Positions 1 to 6,439 of a stretch of 7,078 nucleotides of DNA are shown piece by piece. The stretch is from Acidobacteriota bacterium (GTDB lineage Bacteria > Acidobacteriota > Terriglobia > Terriglobales > Acidobacteriaceae), in NCBI GenBank assembly GCA_021798235.1, contig JAJZMO010000247.1, positions 1-7,078 on the forward strand. Reading direction: 5' to 3'. The position numbers were made by a program, and so were the translations under genes. Positions within the stretch are counted from its first letter, which is position 1; the number at the start of each line of letters is the position of its first letter. Under the pieces are notes generated by a model that worked only from the letters and a program-made list of their open reading frames with translations, was not told the DNA's origin and ran no database searches.

Positions 1-9
1 TGTGTGCGG

Positions 10-1257
10 TTACTCTGCCCAGCGGCGGAAGATGAGCGAGCCGTTGGTGCCACCAAAGCCGAACGAGTTCGACAACGCGATCTCCACTTTGTGACGCATT
101 GGATGGTTGGCGATGTAATCCAAACGGCAATCGGGGTCAGGATGCGCCAGGTTCACCGTGGGCGGCAGCTCCTGATTTTGCAGCGCCATCACCGTGATGC
201 CTGCCTCCAGTCCGCCCGCGCCGCCTAGTAGGTGGCCCGTCATGGACTTCGTGGAGCTGACCTTCAACTGGTGGCTGGTGGCGTGTTCGCCAAAGACGGT
301 TTCAATCGCCTTGGATTCCATCGCATCGCCCAGCGGCGTGGAGGTGGCATGCGCGTTGACGTAGTCAATCTGCTCCGGCAAAATGCCCGCGCTGCGAATG
401 GCATTCTGCATGGAACGCGCGCAGCCTTCGCCTTCCGGGGCCATGCCGGTCATGTGGTAGGCATCGGCGCTCATGCCATAGCCGATGATCTCGGCCATAA
501 TTTTTGCACCGCGTGCCTTGGCGTGTTCCAGCTCTTCCAAAATCAAAATGCCCGCGCCTTCGCCCACGACAAATCCGTCGCGGTCTTTTTCAAAGGGGCG
601 GCAGGCGTGCGTGGGGTCGTCATTGCGCGTGGATAAAGCGCGCATGGCTGCAAAGCCGCCCACGCCCATCGGTGTAATGGCTGCCTCTGCGCCGCCAGCG
701 ATCATCACGTCGGCGTCGCTGCGCTCGATGATGCGATAGGCGTCGCCAATGGAGTGCGCGCTGGTGGTGCAGGCCGTGGCCGTGGCCTCATTGGGTCCGC
801 GCGCGCCATAGCGGATGCTGACTTGCCCGGCGGCCAGATTCACAATGGAGGCGGGAATGAAGAATGGAGAAATTTTGCGCGGCCCACCGGCCAGCATGGC
901 GCTGTGTTCGCGTTCGATGACGTCAAAGCCGCCGATGCCGCTGCCGATATGCACGCCAACGCGCTCAGAGTTCTCCGGCGTAATCTTCAGCCCGCAGGAC
1001 TCCATGGCCTCTTGCGCGGCGGCTAAGGCGAAGTGAATGAAGCGCCCCATCTTGCGCGCTTCTTTTTTGTCGATGAAGTTGTGCGCGTCGAAGTTTTTCA
1101 CTTCTGCGGCAAAGGTGACGGAGAAGCCAGTGGTATCAAAGCCCGTAATTGGGGCCATGCCGCTCTTGCCCGCCAGCAGATTGCGCCAGACCTCCGGCGC
1201 AGTGTTACCCACGCCGCAGATCAATCCCAGACCGGTGACAACGACGCGCCGCTTCAA
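10..1257 (-). CDS. fabF: Beta-ketoacyl-ACP synthase II (KAS II)
   Basis: This enzyme condenses malonyl-ACP with a growing acyl-ACP in the cytoplasmic type II fatty acid synthesis cycle. The 415-residue protein is complete and close to the 413 residues of E. coli FabF. The thiolase-fold landmarks are all present: nucleophile Cys163 in TACTTSAHSIGDA, His303 in NAHATSTPLGD, Lys337 and His342 in STKSMTGH.LGGAGG, and the C-terminal gatekeeper loop GFGGTN at about 400-405. KAS II is preferred over KAS I (FabB) because of the TACTTSAHSIGDA and NAHATSTPLGD context and the adjacent acpP. The start is a TTG (MKRRVVVTGLG) two bases after the acpP stop, and the protein aligns from its first residues with the family N-terminus. 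A GGCGG inside the end of acpP, 9 nt upstream, is a plausible but modest ribosome site, so expression is probably coupled to acpP. It stops with TAA nine bases from the window edge. Confidence 0.97.
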   Translation of the reverse strand: MKRRVVVTGLGLICGVGNTAPEVWRNLLAGKSGMAPITGFDTTGFSVTFAAEVKNFDAHNFIDKKEARKMGRFIHFALAAAQEAMESCGLKITPENSERVGVHIGSGIGGFDVIEREHSAMLAGGPRKISPFFIPASIVNLAAGQVSIRYGARGPNEATATACTTSAHSIGDAYRIIERSDADVMIAGGAEAAITPMGVGGFAAMRALSTRNDDPTHACRPFEKDRDGFVVGEGAGILILEELEHAKARGAKIMAEIIGYGMSADAYHMTGMAPEGEGCARSMQNAIRSAGILPEQIDYVNAHATSTPLGDAMESKAIETVFGEHATSHQLKVSSTKSMTGHLLGGAGGLEAGITVMALQNQELPPTVNLAHPDPDCRLDYIANHPMRHKVEIALSNSFGFGGTNGSLIFRRWAE

Positions 1258-1259
1258 GT

Positions 1260-1502
1260 CTACTTGCCGCCTTTCGCGTGTGCGTCGATATAATTGATCG
1301 CGTCCTGAACGGTCTTGATCTTCTCAGCGTCTTCGTCGGGAATCTCGATCTCGAAGGCCTCTTCAAACTGCATCACCAACTCGACCACATCGAGCGAGTC
1401 TGCGCCCAGATCCTCTTGGAACGAAGCGCCGGGAGTCACCTCGGCCTCATCGACCTGCAATTGCTCCACGATAATTTGCTTAACTTTCTCTGCTGCTGCC
1501 AT
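1260..1502 (-). CDS. acpP: Acyl carrier protein
   Basis: This is the small acidic carrier that holds acyl intermediates on a 4'-phosphopantetheine arm during fatty acid synthesis. The 80-residue protein has the usual length and the modification motif [12 protein letters not shown], with Ser36 as the attachment residue. The recognition helix that follows is acidic ([17 protein letters not shown]), as expected for docking to FabF and other partners. An AGGAG ribosome site on the minus strand (1513 down to 1509) lies 6 nt before the ATG, which fixes the start. It is the first gene of the pair with fabF, and a promoter and roughly 105-nt leader lie upstream. The short C-terminal tail AHAKGGK is unremarkable. 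Confidence 0.97.
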   Translation of the reverse strand: MAAAEKVKQIIVEQLQVDEAEVTPGASFQEDLGADSLDVVELVMQFEEAFEIEIPDEDAEKIKTVQDAINYIDAHAKGGK

Positions 1503-1607
1503 TGTTCTCTCCTGATTTTCGTACTAAGGTTCTGCAAGGTTCTGATGCCGGGCACGTGCCGACGGTTTCCCGTCGATCCACCCCATCCGTTGGATGCGGC
1601 GCTGGAA
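1503..1607 (-). promoter_or_regulatory. Structured 5' leader of acpP
   Basis: The stretch between the inferred transcription start and acpP contains several ordered elements. Reading the minus strand 5' to 3', these are: a hairpin CATCC-AAC-GGATG (1596-1584); a hairpin CGACGG-GAAA-CCGTCG with a GNRA-type loop (within about 1576-1559); the perfect palindrome GGCACGTGCC (1560-1551), partly overlapping the second stem; and two copies of CAGAACCTT with a 10-base period (1544-1536 and 1534-1526). The AGGAG ribosome site follows. I recognise no known riboswitch or ribosomal-leader type. It could be an RNA regulatory leader, a protein-binding operator, or simply chance structure. Confidence 0.4.
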
Positions 1608-1613
1608 ACTCCA

Positions 1614-1642
1614 AGTGTACTGACGCCTTAAGATAGTGTAAA
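1614..1642 (-). promoter_or_regulatory. Sigma70-type promoter of acpP-fabF
   Basis: Reading the minus strand, TTTACA (1642-1637, one mismatch from TTGACA) is followed after exactly 17 bases by TACACT (1619-1614, four of six matches to TATAAT). Transcription would begin near 1607, which leaves a leader of about 105 nt before acpP. The spacing and orientation are good and no other candidate in the gap fits as well. The call rests on sequence match only. Confidence 0.6.
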
Positions 1643-1731
1643 GCAAGCGGGCGTTTAGGCGCTGGCTGCAGCAGCAAAGGTGGCTCACGCAGGAATTCAA
1701 TCGTTCGGAAATGCACAGTGCGCAGGCGCGC

Positions 1732-1737
1732 GGGGAG
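1732..1737 (+). promoter_or_regulatory. Ribosome binding site of rmuC
   Basis: GGGGAG lies 7 nt before the ATG at 1745. That spacing favours 1745 over the in-frame GTG at 1718 and over the ATG at 1751, which would be 13 nt away. No convincing -35/-10 pair for rmuC was found in the divergent gap. Confidence 0.6.
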
Positions 1738-1744
1738 TGGGGGC

Positions 1745-3115
1745 ATGGGCATGTTGGAAATCGTTGTGGCTGCGGTTGCGTTGGCCTTGGGCTGGTGGGT
1801 CGGGCGCGGCCAGGGTCTTGCCTTGGGCAAGGCCGCCGGGGCTGCCGAACGGGCCGCCAGCCAGCAGCGCGCGGGCGATTTGGAAAAGCGCCTGACCGAG
1901 CGGGAGAACGAGCTGGGCAAACTGCGCGAGCAAGTGAGTGCGGCTGGGGAAAAGATTGCGCGCGCTGAAGCGCAGGCCGAAGCCGCGCAGCAGGCCATTG
2001 CCAACGAGCGCAAGCTGCTGGACGAAGCGCAAAAGAAGCTGACCGACACATTTAAGGCACTGGCCACCGAGGCGCTGACCGGCTCGCAAAAGCAGTTCCT
2101 CACCTTGGCCACGGAAAAGTTTGACGCCAAACAGCAGGCCATCGACACGCTATTGAAGCCCGTGAAAGAGACGCTGGGCGAATTGCAAAAGCAGACCCAG
2201 CAGTTGGAGATCAAGCGCGAAGGTGCCTACAAAGAATTGGGGCAGCAGCTCACGCAGTTGAGCAGCGAGCAGGCCCGCTTGCAGCAGGCTGCGCAATCGC
2301 TCTCCTCGGCCTTGCGCGATACGCGCACCACCGGCCAGTGGGGAGAGATTGTGCTGCGCCGCGTGGTGGAGTTGGCCGGCATGACCGAGCATTGCGACTT
2401 CAGCGAGCAGCAGACGCAAGACGATGGTCGCCCCGACCTGATCGTGCACTTGCCCAATGGACGCACGATCATTGTGGACGCCAAGACTTCCGTCAAAAGT
2501 TTTTTGGAGGCCGCAGAAACTCCGGACGAAGCCCTGCGCCAGCAGAAGTTGAAAGAACATGCACGCAACATTCGCACGCACGCCTTGGGCTTGGCCAAGC
2601 GGAAGTATGAGAAGAGTTTTGAGGATGCCATCGACCTCACCGTCTGCTTTATCCCCGGCGATGTGTACTACTTTGCCGCGCTGCAAACGGAGCCGGGACT
2701 CTTTGAAGAAGCGGCGAATGCGAAAATTGTCTTCGCCACACCGACCACGTTGATCGCGCTGCTGAAGGCCGCGGCCTTTGGCTGGCAGCAAGACTCGCTG
2801 CGTCGTGAGGCCAAGGAGATATTGAAACAAGCGCAGACTGTTTACGAGCGGCTGGTCACGGCCACCGGGCATTTGGCGGGCCTTGGAAAAAATCTGAATA
2901 AGAGCGTGGAGAGCTACGACAAATTCATCGGCTCGCTGGAGGGCAGCGTGTTGCCCGCTGCGCGCCGCATGAAAGAGCTGGGACTCAAGGGCGAGGAGAT
3001 CGAATCGATCGAGCCGTTGAGTAAATCCACGCGAACATTGCAGGCCCGCGACTGGACGGCTTCGCAGGAGAATCTCGCATTGGCCGCCAGCGCCGAGAGC
3101 GTGCAGGAAGAGTAG
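1745..3115 (+). CDS. rmuC: DNA recombination protein RmuC
   Basis: RmuC-family proteins limit certain DNA rearrangements, such as inversion at short inverted repeats, and are thought to act as membrane-tethered nucleases. Their biochemistry is poorly defined. This copy has 456 residues. A single N-terminal membrane segment (about 4-20, LEIVVAAVALALGWWVG) is followed by a long charged, Ala/Gln/Glu-rich coiled coil (about 35-190). The RmuC domain follows from about 195, with TGQWGE (196-201), GRPDLIVHLPNG (228-239) and VDAKTS (244-249). The spaced Asp231 and Asp245-x-Lys247 resemble a PD-(D/E)XK nuclease core. Later landmarks are FIPGD (302-306) and ATPTTLIALLKAAAFGW (331-347). The start at 1745 is chosen on ribosome-site spacing. 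The gene is transcribed away from acpP and towards folP, and appears to be a single-gene unit. The family call is firm; the catalytic role is inferred from the family. Confidence 0.93.
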   Translation: MGMLEIVVAAVALALGWWVGRGQGLALGKAAGAAERAASQQRAGDLEKRLTERENELGKLREQVSAAGEKIARAEAQAEAAQQAIANERKLLDEAQKKLTDTFKALATEALTGSQKQFLTLATEKFDAKQQAIDTLLKPVKETLGELQKQTQQLEIKREGAYKELGQQLTQLSSEQARLQQAAQSLSSALRDTRTTGQWGEIVLRRVVELAGMTEHCDFSEQQTQDDGRPDLIVHLPNGRTIIVDAKTSVKSFLEAAETPDEALRQQKLKEHARNIRTHALGLAKRKYEKSFEDAIDLTVCFIPGDVYYFAALQTEPGLFEEAANAKIVFATPTTLIALLKAAAFGWQQDSLRREAKEILKQAQTVYERLVTATGHLAGLGKNLNKSVESYDKFIGSLEGSVLPAARRMKELGLKGEEIESIEPLSKSTRTLQARDWTASQENLALAASAESVQEE

Positions 3116-3166
3116 TCGCGTCCTTCGGCTCTTTGTTCGGCGCAGACATCGCGCAACCTAAGGTCT

Positions 3167-3200
3167 TGTCATTCCAAGCGGAGTCGAGAAACCTGCGGCT
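3167..3200. repeat. Dispersed intergenic repeat of the 'TCATTCC-AGCGGAGTCGAG' kind
   Basis: The segment GTCATTCCAAGCGGAGTCG, followed by AGAAACCTGCGGC, matches my memory of a short element scattered between genes in many acidobacterial genomes. In one frame it reads like V(I/L)..(E/Q)A..RNL, a signature often seen in spurious ORFs. It sits between the convergent ends of rmuC and folP and ends just before the folP stop codon. Only one copy is in this window, so repetition cannot be shown here. No transposase or terminal inverted repeats accompany it. Confidence 0.5.
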
Positions 3201-3201
3201 C

Positions 3202-4119
3202 TCAACCGCGTTGCGTGGCAGCGCGGATGGCATCGGCAACGGCTGCGGCCTGGCGTGCTGCGGCCACGTCGTGCACGCGCAGCAGATGCGTTCCAGCAAG
3301 TACTGCGGCTGTGTGCGCGGCTAGCGTGGTATGCAGAGCAGATTCTGCGAGGCTGGCGGGGTCATCGTGCGTGGAGTGCGCAGCCGTGCGCGTCAAAAAT
3401 GACTTGCGCGAAGCGCCGACCAGCAACGGATAGCCCAGCGCATGCAGCCGGGGCAGGCCGGCCAGCACGGGATAATTCTCCTCAAAGTTTTTGCCGAAGC
3501 CCAGGCCCGGATCGAGCACGATCTGTTCGCGAGCAACGCCTGCGGTCAGCGCTTGTTGTACTCGTTCGCGCAATTCGCGCTCAATTGTCGGCAGCACATC
3601 CTGTGCATTGAGTGGCGGCAGATTGCGCCACTCCGCCATGCGCCCGCGTGCGTGCATCAAAATCACGCCGCAGCGCAGACGCGCGCAGGTCGAGGCCATT
3701 GCCACATCCCACAAAAATCCGCTGACATCGTTGACGACCTCCGCGCCTGCTGCAACAGCGGCCTGCGCGGTTTGCGCCTTGTACGTGTCGATGGAGAGAA
3801 TCGCATCGGGCCGTTGCTGGCGCAGCGCTTCGATCATGGGCAGCACGCGGTCAATCTCCTGCTGCGCGGAGACCGGCGCATGGTCACCGGGCCGCGTGGA
3901 CTCCCCGCCAATGTCTAAAATGTCTGCGCCTTCGTCGAGCAAGCGCAGCGCATGTTCGATGGCGCGCTCCGGCGCAAGAAATTGTCCGCCATCGGAAAAA
4001 GAATCGGGCGTTACATTCACGATGCCCAGAATTCGGGTTTGCGCGCCCAGCGTGAGCGTGCGGCTGCGCAGTGTCCACGCATATTCTGGCCGCGGCGCAA
4101 CGATGCTGGCATCCGTCAT
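3202..4119 (-). CDS. folP: Dihydropteroate synthase
   Basis: This enzyme joins 6-hydroxymethyl-7,8-dihydropterin diphosphate to p-aminobenzoate to make dihydropteroate, the sulfonamide-sensitive step of folate synthesis. The 305-residue TIM barrel is complete. The family motifs occur in order: ILGIVNVTPDSFSDGG (30-45), DIGGESTRPG (69-78), LSIDTYK (108-114), EVVNDVSG (127-134), MHARG (155-159), LDPGLGFGK (202-210), VGASRKSFL (234-242) and LRVHDV (280-285). These cover the pterin pocket, the diphosphate-binding Arg and Lys, and the mobile loops. The ATG at 4119 is preferred because it gives a normal N-terminus of about 29 residues before the first motif; the frame stays open upstream but there it overlaps dacB and is meaningless. 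No Shine-Dalgarno precedes the start, and a -10-like TACAAT lies 6 nt upstream. Its 3' end faces rmuC. Confidence 0.96.
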   Translation of the reverse strand: MTDASIVAPRPEYAWTLRSRTLTLGAQTRILGIVNVTPDSFSDGGQFLAPERAIEHALRLLDEGADILDIGGESTRPGDHAPVSAQQEIDRVLPMIEALRQQRPDAILSIDTYKAQTAQAAVAAGAEVVNDVSGFLWDVAMASTCARLRCGVILMHARGRMAEWRNLPPLNAQDVLPTIERELRERVQQALTAGVAREQIVLDPGLGFGKNFEENYPVLAGLPRLHALGYPLLVGASRKSFLTRTAAHSTHDDPASLAESALHTTLAAHTAAVLAGTHLLRVHDVAAARQAAAVADAIRAATQRG

Positions 4120-4125
4120 GCACAG

Positions 4126-4131
4126 ATTGTA
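4126..4131 (-). promoter_or_regulatory. -10 element of folP, probably leaderless
   Basis: On the minus strand TACAAT (five of six matches to TATAAT) ends 6 nt before the folP ATG. Transcription would start at or within a base or two of the A of the ATG. No good -35 hexamer is visible at 16-18 nt spacing (TGCCGC at 17), and there is no ribosome site. The inference is a leaderless transcript. Confidence 0.45.
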
Positions 4132-4226
4132 GCGGCAAGGCTGCGCAAGCGGCATGGCGCTATTCCAAATGGAGCAAACAGAGTCGAGATAATTTCCTCC
4201 AGAGAGTTTTTCGGATGCGCGACGCG

Positions 4227-4235
4227 TGCTACACT
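4227..4235 (+). promoter_or_regulatory. Extended -10 promoter of dacB, probably leaderless
   Basis: TGCTACACT combines the TGn extension with a TACACT -10 hexamer. It ends 7 nt before the dacB ATG at 4243, which places the expected transcription start at about the start codon. The upstream T-rich run around 4207-4212 could serve as a poor -35. The spacer between -10 and ATG, CGCGGCG, holds no Shine-Dalgarno sequence. Confidence 0.45.
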
Positions 4236-4242
4236 CGCGGCG

Positions 4243-5850
4243 ATGCCTCGCTGGTTGCTGTATGCCTTGCTGCTGCTGCCGATGGGAATTGTCCCTTCGC
4301 TTTCTGCTGCGCCGCGCGCGGCAACCCCGTCGCCACAACTGGCCCATCGCATTGAGGCGCTGCTGGCTGCGCCCGATTTGGCGCAGGCGCATTGGGGCAT
4401 CTCCGTCACTACGCTGGATGGCCATGTGGTGTACGCGAAGAATGATGCGCAGTTGTTTGCGCCAGCCTCCAACGCCAAGCTGTGTACCACGGCGGCGGCG
4501 TGGGCGTTGCTGGGGCCGGATGCCAAGCCCGTGACGCGCGTGCTGGCACAGGGCGCAATCGATGCGCGGGGCAGATTGCACGGCGATCTGATCGTGCAAG
4601 GCAATGGCGATGCCACCCTTTCTGGACGCTCCTATCCCTACGCGCTGCACACCGAGCGCCCCGCTGCGCCGCTGGCCGCGCTCGAAGCCCTGGCCGATCA
4701 GGTGACGCAGCATGGAGTACGTGAAATTACCGGCAACATTCTTGGCGATGACACGGCCTTTTCTGATGAACGTTACGGATCGGGCTGGGTTTGGGACGAT
4801 CTGCTGTGGGGCTATGGCGCTCCGGTCTCGGCGCTCACCATCAACGACAACGCCGTCTATCTGAATGTTTTTCCAGGCGCGCAGCCTGGCGCTCCAGTCA
4901 TCGTGGTTTGGAATCCCGATTTTGCTGCGCAGTACTACACGCTGGGAAACTCCGCGCACACGGCGTTTCCGGGCACGCAGCCCGCGTTGGGTGTGGATCG
5001 GCAGCCGGGATCAAAAATTGTGCGCTTGTTTGGCACGCTGCCCGTGACCAGCGCGGGCAAGCACTTGGCGCTGGCCATCGACGACCCGGCGGAGTTTGTT
5101 GCAGTCGCATTGCGACAAATGCTGGAGGCGCGCGGCGTGCGCGTGGATGGACAGGCACTGGCGCGCCATCGCCTCTCCACCGACGCGGAGCATTTTTCTG
5201 CCGAGCAGCGCACACCCGTCACCCTGCCCACAGAGCTTCCTGCGCAAGTGCCGCTGCGCTCCGCGCCGGTGCCCCAGGGCGCTATGGTGCTGACCACGCA
5301 CACCTCGGTTCCCTTGCGCGAAGAGATCACCGTCACCAACAAAGCCAGTCAAAATCTGCACGCAGAGTTGATGCTGCGCTTGCTGGGCCGTCAATATGGA
5401 CTGGATGGATCCTTTGCGCAGGGAGCGCGTGTGGTGCGGCAGTTTTTGGTGAATGCAGGCGTGCCAGCGCAGGACTTTTTTTTCTATGACGGCTCCGGTA
5501 TGTCCACACAAGATCGCATCACGCCGCGCGCTTTCACGCAGTTGTTGCGGTATGTGGCCGCGCAGCCCTGGGGCGCGCAGTTCCGCGCCACTCTGCCCGT
5601 GGGTGGTGTGGATGGTTCGCTGGCCGGACGCTTCTTTCGCACGCCGTTGCAGGGCCGCGTCTTTGCCAAGACGGGAACGCTGCGCGAAGTTTCTGCGCTG
5701 AGCGGCTATGTGCGCGCCCGCAGCGGCAAGCTGCTCGCTTTCTCGATTCTTTGCAATGATGAACGTCCCGATGCCAAAGCCGCCGATGGCTCCCCTCAAG
5801 CTGCACGCACGATCGATGCTATTGTGGCCGCGATCGCCGCAGCCAACTGA
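4243..5850 (+). CDS. dacB: D-alanyl-D-alanine carboxypeptidase/endopeptidase (PBP4 family, peptidase S13)
   Basis: A periplasmic low-molecular-weight penicillin-binding protein that trims the terminal D-Ala from peptidoglycan stem peptides and, in this family, can also cleave cross-links. The 535-residue protein begins with a signal peptide (MPRWLLYALLLLPMGIVPSLSAAPRA, cleavage probably after an Ala near 22-26). The catalytic SxxK is Ser76-Lys79 in PASNAKL. The insert region typical of S13 enzymes follows (about 100-340, with GDLIVQGNGDATLSG and YGAPVSALTINDNAV), then VTNKASQNLHAELMLRLLG (364-382), the second motif region YDGSGMSTQD (415-424) and KTGT (476-479). The position where I expect the motif Asn in many homologues appears to be Asp424. 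The start is fixed by the signal peptide; the frame is open further upstream but without coding character. It is divergent from folP and terminates 112 bp before the next gene. Confidence 0.94.
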   Translation: MPRWLLYALLLLPMGIVPSLSAAPRAATPSPQLAHRIEALLAAPDLAQAHWGISVTTLDGHVVYAKNDAQLFAPASNAKLCTTAAAWALLGPDAKPVTRVLAQGAIDARGRLHGDLIVQGNGDATLSGRSYPYALHTERPAAPLAALEALADQVTQHGVREITGNILGDDTAFSDERYGSGWVWDDLLWGYGAPVSALTINDNAVYLNVFPGAQPGAPVIVVWNPDFAAQYYTLGNSAHTAFPGTQPALGVDRQPGSKIVRLFGTLPVTSAGKHLALAIDDPAEFVAVALRQMLEARGVRVDGQALARHRLSTDAEHFSAEQRTPVTLPTELPAQVPLRSAPVPQGAMVLTTHTSVPLREEITVTNKASQNLHAELMLRLLGRQYGLDGSFAQGARVVRQFLVNAGVPAQDFFFYDGSGMSTQDRITPRAFTQLLRYVAAQPWGAQFRATLPVGGVDGSLAGRFFRTPLQGRVFAKTGTLREVSALSGYVRARSGKLLAFSILCNDERPDAKAADGSPQAARTIDAIVAAIAAAN

Positions 5851-5962
5851 GCGGACCGGTGCAGCGCGAGGAGGATGGGGGCATTCTTCAAAATTTTTCT
5901 TGCCTTGCGGCCCGCGCGCGGCGCATGCTTAGGCTGCGCGATTTTTCGCCCGGAGTGTTGCC

Positions 5963-6400
5963 GTGTCTCAACCTAAGCCACAGAACTACGCCAACCACAC
6001 GCGTTTCGATCCCGCCTTTCATTTCTTCATGATTCCCGTGCTGCTTATCAACTGGATCGCCACACTGGCGCACTTTGCGCACCATCCCAATTTATGGAGT
6101 GGCTGGCTGGCACTACTGGCCTTTGTTTTTATTCTGATACTTGGCACTGCGCGTCGCTATTCCCTGAAGGTGCAGGATCGCGTAATTCGCCTTGAAGAGC
6201 GGCTGCGTCTGAGCACATTGTTGCAAGAGCCGTTGCGTGCCCGCATCGGGGAGTTGAGCGAGAGCCAGCTTGTCGGTCTGCGCTTTGCCCCGGATGCGGA
6301 AATTCCAGCTCTGGTGGCGCGCACGCTGCAAGAGAAGTTGACGCAGAAGCAGATCAAGCAGGCCATTCAGAACTGGCGCGCCGATTACTTCCGCGTCTAG
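5963..6400 (+). CDS. Small two-helix membrane protein, DUF6526-like
   Basis: The 145-residue protein is of unknown function. Its N-terminus, QNYANHTRFDPAFHFF (7-22), is what I recall of the DUF6526 family, common in acidobacteria. Two hydrophobic segments follow (about 18-38 and 45-62) with a short His-rich connection, AHFAHHPN (37-43 region). A positively charged stretch (ARRYSLKVQDRVIRLEERLRL) and a soluble, helical C-terminal half come next (about 75-145, including LTQKQIKQAIQNWRADYF). A hairpin in the membrane with a cytoplasmic amphipathic tail is a reasonable topology by the positive-inside rule. The GTG start is supported by GGAG 7 nt upstream (5952-5955). It lies 112 bp after dacB and 39 bp before a cytochrome c gene. 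Nothing in the sequence assigns a biochemical role. Confidence 0.75.
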   Translation: MSQPKPQNYANHTRFDPAFHFFMIPVLLINWIATLAHFAHHPNLWSGWLALLAFVFILILGTARRYSLKVQDRVIRLEERLRLSTLLQEPLRARIGELSESQLVGLRFAPDAEIPALVARTLQEKLTQKQIKQAIQNWRADYFRV

Positions 6401-6412
6401 CTGCGCGCAGCT

Positions 6413-6418
6413 TATAGT
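6413..6418 (+). promoter_or_regulatory. Possible -10 element of the cytochrome c gene
   Basis: TATAGT (five of six matches) lies 21 nt before the TTG start, directly after the upstream gene's stop codon. The start of transcription would be near 6425. The -35 region (about 6389-6395, beginning TTCCGC) is poor, so read-through from the upstream gene is an alternative. Confidence 0.35.
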
Positions 6419-6424
6419 GGAGGC

Positions 6425-6430
6425 AGGAGA
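6425..6430 (+). promoter_or_regulatory. Ribosome binding site deciding a TTG start
   Basis: AGGAGA lies 9 nt before the TTG at 6440. No ATG, GTG or TTG occurs in frame between 6443 and the hydrophobic core of the signal sequence, so this site supports the TTG as the true start. Confidence 0.5.
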
Positions 6431-6439
6431 GCCGGAGCT

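Noticed and set aside
232..1036. Several plus-strand open frames opposite fabF
   Set aside because: Short, Arg/Ala/Gly-rich shadows of fabF with no ribosome sites.
1480..2214. 244-residue open frame on the minus strand opposite acpP's leader and rmuC
   Set aside because: Ser/Cys/Pro/Arg-rich shadow of the rmuC coding frame, and it would overlap the acpP promoter and start; no recognisable domain.
3116..3201. Bidirectional intrinsic terminator between rmuC and folP
   Set aside because: Only a weak GCGG/CCGC pairing near 3195-3209 is visible, without a U tract.
3952..4242. Upstream extension of the dacB frame
   Set aside because: It overlaps folP in antisense and would place about 97 non-secretory residues before a clean signal peptide.
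4120..4959. Upstream extension of the folP frame on the minus strand (585 residues in all)
   Set aside because: It lies antisense to the well-supported dacB, has an Arg/Gln/His-rich composition without family character, and the folP motifs fit a start at 4119.
5011..5799. 262-residue open frame antisense to dacB
   Set aside because: It follows from the GC-rich codon pattern of dacB; no start signal, domain or plausible composition.
5905..5935. Promoter for the DUF6526-like gene (TTGCGG and TAGGCT)
   Set aside because: The spacer is 19 bases and the -10 matches only three of six bases; too weak to call. The rest of the 112-bp gap shows no clear terminator.
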